Below, piece by piece: positions 1 through 5,193 of a DNA stretch of 5,193 nt. The notes below the pieces were generated by a model that was not told the origin of the DNA, did no database searches, and worked only from the letters and a program-made list of their open reading frames with translations. How positions within the stretch are numbered: position 1 is the stretch's first letter; each line of letters opens with the position of its first letter. A program made the translations under genes and the position numbers. This DNA is from Bacteroidales bacterium (GTDB taxonomy: Bacteria; Bacteroidota; Bacteroidia; Bacteroidales; UBA7960): assembly GCA_003560215.1 (NCBI GenBank), contig PWIY01000138.1:1-5193 (forward strand). The letters run 5' to 3'.

Positions 1-572
1 TCACCAGCACCTATTGCAGCTACTGCTTCATCTCTTGTTATAATTAAATCTTTTGTAGTATAAAGATGTTCTACGTGAGTTTCATAATGTTCTCCTGATT
101 GGATAATATCTCCATCAATATGTAATTGACCATTATTATCAGTATAAACAAAAGGATTAGTACCATCAGGTTGGTAAAGTTTATTTACAAGTTCAAATAT
201 ATCAACATCATTAATTTTATAAGTTTTAGTATCTGCTACATTAACATCACCAATAACATTAAGATTTAAAGGTAATTCTACATCTAAAGACTGTCTTGGT
301 TTTAATATATTTTCATCAATATACCATTCACTTTCATTTATTCTTTCCCAATTACCAATATCGGTAACATCTGAACCTATAAGCATATATACACCATTAT
401 TATCACCATCATCATATACAGATACAAGCATACCATGATAGTAATATTCACCCCACGATCCTACATCAGTTAATATAGCTATATTAGGAACACGATTTCT
501 CGCATCTAAAGGTTCAGCTGAATTTACTTCAAAATTTGCTGATATGTCTAATAATCCCTTTTGTCTACTCAT
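1..572 (-). CDS. Tail-fibre-like structural protein, N-terminal 190 residues (runs off left edge)
   Basis: This gene starts at ATG (570-572) and stays open to base 1, so the C terminus lies outside the window; only 190 codons are visible. The protein begins MSRQKGLLDI. Residues 20-55 (PLDARNRVPNIA, then GSWGEYYYHGMLVSVYDD) resemble the 'parameter' modules of phage fibre and baseplate proteins. Residues 58-78 hold the motif NNGVYMLI...GNWERI, and residues 118-124 hold YKINDVD, a motif often seen in phage fibres. The visible end (KDLIITRDEAVAAIGAG) resembles the segment that opens the second half of many phage structural proteins. No signal peptide or membrane segment is seen. The start lies 3 bases after the stop of the upstream gene, with no Shine-Dalgarno sequence (upstream is AGATTTACATTTTAAATT), so it is probably co-transcribed and perhaps translationally coupled. 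A role in the virion tail is inferred from module similarity; I cannot name a family or a receptor. Confidence 0.8.
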   Translation of the reverse strand, partial: MSRQKGLLDISANFEVNSAEPLDARNRVPNIAILTDVGSWGEYYYHGMLVSVYDDGDNNGVYMLIGSDVTDIGNWERINESEWYIDENILKPRQSLDVELPLNLNVIGDVNVADTKTYKINDVDIFELVNKLYQPDGTNPFVYTDNNGQLHIDGDIIQSGEHYETHVEHLYTTKDLIITRDEAVAAIGAG

Positions 573-575
573 AAT

Positions 576-1526
576 TTAAAATGTAAATCTTAGTTGTCTA
601 TTACCAATAGTTGATCCATTATGTTCAAATTTCTTATAATCTATACTACTACCATGTATTGTTTTATTTATTGCTGTCTCTGTAAATGAATTTGTATTCA
701 CTTCATCCCATTCACCGCTAAGAGTATTATACTGTTCTAATTTAGATAAATTACCCCAAATACTTGGAACTTCTAAAGTTTGTTTATTTGTTCCATCCTC
801 TTCTATCATATTTGTAGTTATTGTAGTACCATGGGATTGCAAACCTTGTTTAGTCATAGTATCAATAGTATTTGTAGTTGCAAAAAATGGATATACACCA
901 ACAATTGTTCTACTTATATAATTTGTATTACCCGCAACTAAAGGACTATCATAATTCTCACCATAAGAACTTTTTGGTTGTACTCCTTCATCATATGCTA
1001 CCCTTCCTCTCCAAGTTTGTGAACCTGCAAGTACTTCATAATCATTAACACTTTGACTATCACTTAAATCTGTTTTAGATTGATTTACAAGTTGTTTTTC
1101 TACTATTACATTTGTATGGTCATATTGATATTCATTAGGTAATCCGCTTCTATAAGGGCTTTCACTTTCATATTGTGGATCAATAGCTCCTCTATCAAAG
1201 GCAGCATTAAAACTAATAGTTGTTATAATATCCCCTACTTCTTCCAATCCTGTTTCTGTTGATATAAACGTTGAAGATGGAGCAACAAGATTAGGAAACT
1301 GTTCTTTATAAAATGCAGCATCCATAAAATCCCCAAAGGAATAATTTTCAAAAGTAGTACCTTCCTCAATACCACCTACTTTTATAACAGATGGTGTTTC
1401 ATTATTATAAATAGCACCTGTATCTTCAGCAGGAACTACTTCCCAAACATCATCACCTTTATATTCCCATTCCTTACCTTCAATGGTTACCTTATCGCCT
1501 ATTACTGGATTTTTAGGAAAACTCAT
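576..1526 (-). CDS. Phage structural / tail-fibre-type protein, 316 aa
   Basis: A complete 316-residue protein starts at ATG 1524-1526 and ends at TAA 576-578. Residues 3-29 (FPKNPVIGDKVTIEG, then W and VW) match the short NP-x-x-GD...W-x-x-x-G...W module common at the N termini of phage tail proteins. Residues 46-72 (SVIKVGGIEEGTTFENYSFGDFMDA) match the 'VGGI-x-x-GT-x-F' segment found in structural proteins of Bacteroidota phages. Residues 170-215 (SQTWRGRVAYDEG...TIVGVYPFFATT) and 255-316 (SIWGNLSKLEQYNTLSGEW, then TIHGSSIDYKKFEHNG and QLRFTF) match my memory of the later part of the same phage family, including the aromatic C terminus. The fold is probably beta-rich and may trimerise, but that is inference. 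No enzyme motif is visible. The start has no Shine-Dalgarno sequence, and the gap to the FISUMP gene upstream is 21 A/T-rich bases. Confidence is high that this is a real gene and moderate for the tail role. Confidence 0.85.
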   Translation of the reverse strand: MSFPKNPVIGDKVTIEGKEWEYKGDDVWEVVPAEDTGAIYNNETPSVIKVGGIEEGTTFENYSFGDFMDAAFYKEQFPNLVAPSSTFISTETGLEEVGDIITTISFNAAFDRGAIDPQYESESPYRSGLPNEYQYDHTNVIVEKQLVNQSKTDLSDSQSVNDYEVLAGSQTWRGRVAYDEGVQPKSSYGENYDSPLVAGNTNYISRTIVGVYPFFATTNTIDTMTKQGLQSHGTTITTNMIEEDGTNKQTLEVPSIWGNLSKLEQYNTLSGEWDEVNTNSFTETAINKTIHGSSIDYKKFEHNGSTIGNRQLRFTF

Positions 1527-1547
1527 ATTTCAAATTTAATTTATAAT

Positions 1548-2921
1548 TTAAGGTTTTGGATAAGCACACATTGCTGCACTATCCAATTCACTCCATTCTT
1601 GATTATCGGTTACAATAGGTATATCAACTAAATCTTCACCTTTTACATCTAAATTGTCACAATATTCAGCCGCTGGATATTGCCCATCAAAATCAACATC
1701 ATCAATTATTAAATTAGTATTTCCTTCACCGTCTCCAATATTTTCACCTGTTCCCAAATCCGTTCCATACTCACCATGAGATACTTCAAATTCTAAATAT
1801 TCTTCGTTATCTACTTTTGAAACAATATAATATTTATACTCTCCACCTCCTAAATCTTCTATATAAAACACATAACCACCGCCTATTTCATCTTTTATAT
1901 CATAAGAATTACTACTTATAACATGTCTTACTGGTCTAATTAACCGTTTATATATTTTTCCGATACCCAAAGTTGATCCATCGTTAAAATTTATACCTTC
2001 CCAACCATTTGCTCCGTTTTCAGTAGAAGAACCATAACCTAAACTTGAAAAATCACCTATAGGTTCAGGAACATTATGTAAATTATCATAAACAGCTTGC
2101 AACTCCATTATACTCGGCAAATACCAATCAGATGTTATTTCATGTTTCTTTGTTTCTTTCAAATTTTCTGTAATCCAAACCTGAGTACCTATTCTTACAG
2201 CATCGTATGTTTTTTCATCATGTCCTGTATATTCATTTGGTATAATTGTTTCTTCTGCAATATAGTCTTCGTGTTCGATGTCTTGTTCGTTTGTTGTTGC
2301 ATTACGGAGTAATCTGACAGCAAATCCGTTTTGTTTAGAATCCACATCCCACTCCATACCACTTATCCATATACTTGTACTTCGAAAATATCCATATTCT
2401 ACTTCATATAAAACTACCACCGTGGCAGACCACCAATAAGCCACATCACCCAACCATCTAAAATCATGTTCTGTCGGTTCTCTTTTCCCACCAGGCATTC
2501 CCGAAAACTTAACACTATCTCTACCATATTCAGTAGCACTATTCCATCGTGGGTGAATACTCGTATCACAATCCCCCCCTAATGGCGAATCCACTTGTCT
2601 GCATGATTTTAAATGATTGCCAATACCAAATTCATCCTCACCTGTATTATAATTTGTGTCAATATAATCTTCTAACGTAATCCAATCATCATTACTCGGT
2701 ACTCTCCACCCATCATTAGCAAGTCCATCCAAAGCCCACCAATTATACAAAGCTCCATATTCCTCAAAATAAGTACCAGGAAAATCATCTTCTTCTATTT
2801 CATACCAATTACCATCATAAAACAATCCCCTAAATTTCTTCCATCCATCTTTATATACCTTAGTAATAGGGTGCCAAGCTCCATCTTTATAAACACATAT
2901 TTTCTTTACTTTTATACTCAT
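1548..2921 (-). CDS. FISUMP/DUF1566 C-type-lectin-like protein, likely phage receptor-binding adhesin, 457 aa
   Basis: A complete 457-residue protein starts at ATG 2919-2921 (MSIKVKK) and ends at TAA 1548-1550. Residues 9-42 carry three Y-x-D-G-x-W-type repeats (YKDGAWHPI, YKDGWKKF, YDGNWYEI), a phage-style N-terminal module that may anchor it to the virion. Residues 56-206 are a FISUMP core: GALYNWWAL, GWRVPSNDDWITLEDYI, LKSCRQVDSPLGGDC, FSGMPGGKR, YWWSAT and NGFAVRLLR. Cys107 and Cys118 could pair. Residues 239-257 (YDAVRIGTQVWITENLKET) are the FISUMP leader, normally found before the core. Residues 264-333 resemble a DUF1566 second half (DWYLPSIMEL...YGSSTENG...RLIRPVRHV), and 345-424 its first half (IGGGYVFYI...GTGENIG...NTNLI...AAEYCDNL), again in inverted order. 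FISUMP and DUF1566 domains are related to the C-type-lectin fold, so surface or carbohydrate binding is plausible; the ligand is unknown. It starts 4 bases after the preceding stop. No signal peptide is seen, which fits a virion protein better than a secreted lipoprotein. Confidence 0.88.
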   Translation of the reverse strand: MSIKVKKICVYKDGAWHPITKVYKDGWKKFRGLFYDGNWYEIEEDDFPGTYFEEYGALYNWWALDGLANDGWRVPSNDDWITLEDYIDTNYNTGEDEFGIGNHLKSCRQVDSPLGGDCDTSIHPRWNSATEYGRDSVKFSGMPGGKREPTEHDFRWLGDVAYWWSATVVVLYEVEYGYFRSTSIWISGMEWDVDSKQNGFAVRLLRNATTNEQDIEHEDYIAEETIIPNEYTGHDEKTYDAVRIGTQVWITENLKETKKHEITSDWYLPSIMELQAVYDNLHNVPEPIGDFSSLGYGSSTENGANGWEGINFNDGSTLGIGKIYKRLIRPVRHVISSNSYDIKDEIGGGYVFYIEDLGGGEYKYYIVSKVDNEEYLEFEVSHGEYGTDLGTGENIGDGEGNTNLIIDDVDFDGQYPAAEYCDNLDVKGEDLVDIPIVTDNQEWSELDSAAMCAYPKP

Positions 2922-2925
2922 AATA

Positions 2926-3657
2926 TTAACTATTATCTACCCACATATCACCATCTATACCAGAAACAGGTTCACTTTCAGATACAGTAATTTCATTGGC
3001 TAAATGAGAATATGCTAAATCACTATCATTTATTTTATATTTTTGACCTGTTGCAAGATTAATTGATTTATCTGCTGGTTTATTAGTCCAGTCAATAGGT
3101 TCGTCGGTTTCTATTATTTGACCATTATAAACTTTAAACCATTTACCATTAGTTAATGATTCTATATTGACATCTATTAAATCAACAAATTCATTAACTC
3201 CATCTTCACCATTAACTCCATCTTCACCAGGAATACCTTTTCCACCAATAGGTGTTTCAATCCAATATTTATAAACATCTGTACCATCATCAAACTCCAT
3301 ACATCTGTAATACTTCATAGTGGATGTATCAATCCATTTATCGCCTTTAGTTATTTCATTTAAATCAGGAGGAATATCTTGTTGAAAAAATTGCATACCC
3401 TCTTCAGTTTCTAATTTTTCCCAATTACCATTATCAGAAATATTAATAGAAGATTTACCTCTTATTAGTGTATATAAACCATTGTTAGCAGGACTGGTAT
3501 CATTATAAACTCCTACAACAGTTCGCCATTTTCTCTTATATGTCTTTATATTGTCTCTATCGACAATAGTTTCTACAGTAATATCAGCCCTTTTACGTAT
3601 ACTACTTAAAAGGTATGAACCAGTAACCCCATAATACCTATCATCAAGAGAACCCAT
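2926..3657 (-). CDS. Phage fibre-associated modular protein with collagen-like stretch, 243 aa
   Basis: A complete 243-residue protein starts at ATG 3655-3657, only 2 bases after the stop of the upstream gene, and ends at TAA 2926-2928. Residues 48-81 (VGVYND...NNGLYTLI...NGNWEKL) are a module shared with the gene starting at 572. Residues 95-133 (IPPDLNEITKGDKWIDTST...YKYWIET) form a P...GD-x-W-x-D motif ending in W-I-E, typical of phage fibre linkers. Residues 138-155 are collagen-like, six G-x-y triplets (GGK GIP GED GVN GED GVN), encoded partly by an exact 18-base tandem repeat. Residues 157-180 (FVDLIDVNIESLTNGKWFKVYNG) resemble the 'L-x-D-hydrophobic-D-V' phage repeat. Residues 203-214 (TGQKYKINDSDL) match the YKIND module of the same paralogue. 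The C terminus (EPVSGIDGDMWVDNS) restates the GD-x-W-x-D motif and then stops. No catalytic motif is visible. I infer a short fibre, linker or connector role beside the FISUMP adhesin, but no named family. Confidence 0.82.
   Translation of the reverse strand: MGSLDDRYYGVTGSYLLSSIRKRADITVETIVDRDNIKTYKRKWRTVVGVYNDTSPANNGLYTLIRGKSSINISDNGNWEKLETEEGMQFFQQDIPPDLNEITKGDKWIDTSTMKYYRCMEFDDGTDVYKYWIETPIGGKGIPGEDGVNGEDGVNEFVDLIDVNIESLTNGKWFKVYNGQIIETDEPIDWTNKPADKSINLATGQKYKINDSDLAYSHLANEITVSESEPVSGIDGDMWVDNS
3193..3228. repeat. Two exact tandem copies of an 18-base unit (collagen-like codons)
   Basis: The unit attaactccatcttcacc occurs at 3193-3210 and again at 3211-3228 with no mismatch. On the coding strand each copy covers six codons and encodes part of the G-x-y run GED GVN GED GVN, so gain or loss of a unit would change the collagen-like stretch by two triplets without shifting the frame. 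Confidence 0.93.
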
Positions 3658-3659
3658 AG

Positions 3660-4637
3660 TTACACTATTGTATCGAAATTAGCTTCAGCAGTTAAGCCAC
3701 TATCAGATACTACCTGATAATTACTACCATCTGATTTTATAGTAACCCAACTACCTATATCTTCTAATGTAATTAAATCAAATTCTTCTCCATTAAATAT
3801 AATTTTAACCCCTGGACCTGTACGTTCCATATTAAAAGCATTAACTTCTTTTATCTTTCTAAAAGTAAAAGAATAGTTTTCAACTATATCAGGATGAGGA
3901 AGTATCATTGAAACATTTTGAGCAGATGTATCTCCAAGATATACTTCTGTATTAGGATGAACATCGTATTCAGAGTCAGTTATAATGCGTATAGACCTTT
4001 CCCCTATTACATCTATATTTAACCAAGAACGTTGATCTTCTACTGATATAATAGAATTATCTCCAGTGGTTGCTTTATATAAAGGTATTCTTCCTAATGT
4101 AAAGCCTCCTATATTACTTGATATACCTGTTTGACTAAGTTCTATATAATTAATATTATTAGGTGCTAATTCAATATTTCCTTTACTAATATTATAGGTT
4201 GTATTATTCCTCCTAAAAGAACCTGCTTGATAAGCAAAAAATAAAGCACTTGAAGATTTCTTATTATAACGAAAGTCTGGTTTATCAACTAAAGTAGAAC
4301 CAGCCAACCTTTCAGGAGGAATAGTACCATCTGCATTAAGAAGTCTAAAATCTCTTATTTGTAGTGTATTATCTGTCTGGTTAGTTCCTGTACCTATTTG
4401 CAGAGAATTACCTTTGGCTACAGCACTATGTCCTATAGCTACTCCCTTATTTGTTTCAGATCCTCTTCCCCCATAGAATCCACCATTCTCTGTAACTCCA
4501 TGTGTTAATATTTTGTCAAGAGCATGGCGGATAGTCTCGACTAAAGACTGATCGGAAACTCCTAATGTAGAAACATTTCCAAATTTACCAACTAAGATAC
4601 CTCTTAAATCAGTAGTTGTATTCTTATCTATATGCAT
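3660..4637 (-). CDS. Tail-fibre-like protein with YadA-head-like motif, 325 aa
   Basis: A complete 325-residue protein starts at ATG 4635-4637 (MHIDKN) and ends at TAA 3660-3662. Residues 65-95 (GVAIGHSAVAKGNSLQIGTGTNQTDNTLQIRD) combine one YadA-head-like left-handed beta-roll turn (AIG-x-x-A-x-A-x-G-x-S) with the 'GTGTN...NTLQ' element common in phage fibres; residues 98-112 (RLLNADGTIPPERLA) continue it. Residues 145-206 (TTYNISKGNIELAPNNINYIELSQTG...IPLYKATTGDNSI...DQRSW) match a recurrent phage-fibre beta module with the D-x-R-x-W end. Residues 214-312 (SIRIITDSEY...VYLGDTSAQNVSMILPHPD...GVKIIFNG...WVTIKSDGSNYQVVSDSG) match another module of phage receptor-binding proteins, ending in the SDG-x-x-(W/Y)-x-V-V signature. 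The protein is probably a homotrimeric fibre (inference from the family). It follows the only sizeable gap in the window, so it may be the first gene of the transcription unit. No Shine-Dalgarno sequence precedes the start; upstream is AATAAATTATATATTT. Confidence 0.87.
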   Translation of the reverse strand: MHIDKNTTTDLRGILVGKFGNVSTLGVSDQSLVETIRHALDKILTHGVTENGGFYGGRGSETNKGVAIGHSAVAKGNSLQIGTGTNQTDNTLQIRDFRLLNADGTIPPERLAGSTLVDKPDFRYNKKSSSALFFAYQAGSFRRNNTTYNISKGNIELAPNNINYIELSQTGISSNIGGFTLGRIPLYKATTGDNSIISVEDQRSWLNIDVIGERSIRIITDSEYDVHPNTEVYLGDTSAQNVSMILPHPDIVENYSFTFRKIKEVNAFNMERTGPGVKIIFNGEEFDLITLEDIGSWVTIKSDGSNYQVVSDSGLTAEANFDTIV

Positions 4638-4662
4638 AAATATATAATTTATTATTCAGAAC

Positions 4663-4670
4663 CAAACTTA
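4663..4670 (-). promoter_or_regulatory. Candidate Bacteroidota-type promoter -7 element (TAAGTTTG)
   Basis: On the minus strand the octamer TAAGTTTG matches the Bacteroidota primary sigma factor -7 consensus TAnnTTTG exactly. It lies 25 bases upstream of the ATG at 4637, which would give a leader of roughly 20 bases. A clear TTTG at the usual -33 spacing is not visible; the nearest similar sequence is GTTTAG slightly farther upstream. In AT-rich DNA such a match can arise by chance, so this is only a candidate. Confidence 0.3.
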
Positions 4671-4705
4671 AAACATTTTACCGACTTGCTATACTAAACT
4701 CTTCT

Positions 4706-4719
4706 ACCTTTCTAAAGGT
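4706..4719. repeat. Short perfect inverted repeat just after a stop codon
   Basis: The sequence acctttctaaaggt has two 6-base arms separated by 2 bases (in RNA, effectively a 5-base stem with a 4-base loop). It begins 2 bases past the TAA at 4722-4724 in the direction of transcription. It could protect or mark the 3' end of the upstream mRNA. There is no U-run after it and the stem is short, so I do not call an intrinsic terminator. Confidence 0.45.
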
Positions 4720-4721
4720 TC

Positions 4722-5193
4722 TTAGCTTACAATATCCATAGAACCAAGAAATCGAGCAACTATTGATGAATCTCTAGAGGGCATACGAAAAGTAGTAGAG
4801 TAAGAAGCAGCAGCTATTTGTGAACCATTTAATACCCAGTCTCTAATAGAATAGTCCCGATTCGCAACTGCTCTTACTTCGACCCGTTGTCCTGCTTCAA
4901 AATAAGTATCATTCGAGCTATAACTACCATCAGACTGACGTATTACAACTGACCCTGCGCCAGAAGGATTAGAACTTATAGTCAACTTAAATGTAGATAC
5001 ACTTTCCCCTACAGTTGTATCTATGTACCAGGTAAAATCAGCAAAAGTTCCATTACCAACTTCAGTATCTTTCCCATCTCTTACATAATCTAAAGTTTTT
5101 GTTATAGTTCCTGTTTCTCCAGAAGTATGTTCCCATACAACTCTTAATTGACCAGAACCAATAAGTAATCTAGTTGTATGAAAATCTGCAGCA
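4722..5193 (-). CDS. C-terminal part of a protein ending in a divergent InlB B-repeat domain (runs off right edge)
   Basis: The frame is open from the right edge to TAA 4722-4724, giving 156 complete residues. The first visible residues are AADFHTTRLLIGSGQLRVVWEH, followed by SGETGTITKTLDYV and FADFTWYIDTTVGES, a beta-rich stretch I do not recognise. Residues 70-150 of the fragment (LTISSNPSGAGSVV, then YFEAGQRVEVRAVANRDYSIRDWVLNG, then YSTTFRMPSRDSSIVARFLG) match the divergent InlB B-repeat pattern: 'NP-x-GaG', 'aGq-x-V-x-x-x-A', 'W-x-x-nG', 'tF-x-M' and 'A-x-F'. These immunoglobulin-like repeats are known from bacterial surface and phage proteins and act as spacers or binding domains. A TTG at 4985 could be taken as a start for a small 87-residue gene, but the frame runs on upstream without a stop and the InlB domain begins right at that point, so the TTG is internal. 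The N terminus and the full function are not visible. Confidence 0.8.
   Translation of the reverse strand, partial: AADFHTTRLLIGSGQLRVVWEHTSGETGTITKTLDYVRDGKDTEVGNGTFADFTWYIDTTVGESVSTFKLTISSNPSGAGSVVIRQSDGSYSSNDTYFEAGQRVEVRAVANRDYSIRDWVLNGSQIAAASYSTTFRMPSRDSSIVARFLGSMDIVS

Noticed and set aside
2097..2312. A 71-codon open frame on the plus strand, rich in Phe, Cys and Ile
   Set aside because: It lies wholly inside the FISUMP gene on the opposite strand. Its composition is what the reverse complement of the adhesin gives, and it has no recognisable domain or convincing start signal.
2304..2450. A diversity-generating retroelement variable region at the end of the lectin-like core
   Set aside because: The fold and position are suggestive, but no reverse transcriptase, accessory gene or near-identical template repeat is visible in the window, and the core is not at the C terminus. 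The adjacent genome would need to be searched for a template with A-specific mismatches.
1548..2921. A host lipoprotein or secreted FISUMP protein rather than a phage protein
   Set aside because: There is no signal peptide or lipobox at the N terminus, and the neighbours on both sides carry phage-fibre modules in the same tightly packed operon.
4706..4719. An intrinsic transcription terminator
   Set aside because: The stem is only 5 to 6 bases and is not followed by a T-run on the coding strand.
4722..4985. A small stand-alone 87-residue gene starting at TTG 4985
   Set aside because: The frame continues upstream to the window edge without a stop, there is no ribosome site at the TTG, and the TTG codes for the Leu at the start of the InlB domain. 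It is the C terminus of a longer protein.
1..5193. CRISPR array, tRNA, rRNA, insertion sequence or attachment site
   Set aside because: I saw no regularly spaced direct repeats, no tRNA-like cloverleaf and no transposase, integrase or terminal inverted repeats. The only tandem repeat is the two-copy collagen-like unit inside a gene.

Overview
The window reads as part of the tail-fibre / receptor-binding gene cluster of a tailed phage (or a prophage) of Bacteroidota, perhaps a flavobacterial or gut Bacteroidales host. Three things point that way. First, nearly all coding sequence lies on the minus strand in tightly packed genes made of domains typical of phage fibres and phage baseplate-type proteins. 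Second, the largest gene carries a Fibrobacter succinogenes major paralogous (FISUMP) domain and DUF1566-like segments, which are common in Bacteroidota and Fibrobacterota. Third, none of the five visible starts has a Shine-Dalgarno sequence; each ATG follows A/T-rich sequence, as in Bacteroidota. The DNA is AT-rich overall (hand counts of about 27% GC in two 180-base samples). Host and phage identity are inferences; no capsid, terminase, portal, polymerase, integrase, reverse transcriptase or lysis gene is visible.

Layout in transcription order (right to left): (1) the C-terminal 156 residues of a gene entering from the right edge and stopping at 4722, ending in a divergent InlB-type B-repeat; (2) an 84-base gap at 4638-4721 with a short inverted repeat and a candidate Bacteroidota-type promoter -7 element; (3) a 325-residue fibre-like protein (3660-4637) with a YadA-head-like motif and repeated phage-fibre modules; (4) a 243-residue protein (2926-3657) with a short collagen-like stretch and two GDxW(I/V)D motifs; (5) a 457-residue FISUMP/DUF1566 C-type-lectin-like protein (1548-2921), the most likely receptor-binding candidate; (6) a 316-residue phage structural-type protein (576-1526); (7) the N-terminal 190 residues of another fibre-like protein (from 572, running off the left edge). 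Gaps between genes 3 to 7 are only 2 to 21 bases, so they are probably one transcription unit.

The genes probably supply alternative or successive parts of the host-contact apparatus. Several share small modules: NNG-Y-LI...GNWE and YKIND-D occur in both gene 4 and gene 7, and W/G-rich N-terminal segments occur in genes 5 and 6. This suggests growth by duplication and domain exchange.

The most striking observation is in the FISUMP gene. Two CLec-type domains appear with their halves in inverted order (core, then leader, twice). The FISUMP core is also much richer in GC than its surroundings and contains a seven-G run. I found no clear evidence of a wholly new system; the window looks like a modular adhesin cluster with one unusual architecture.
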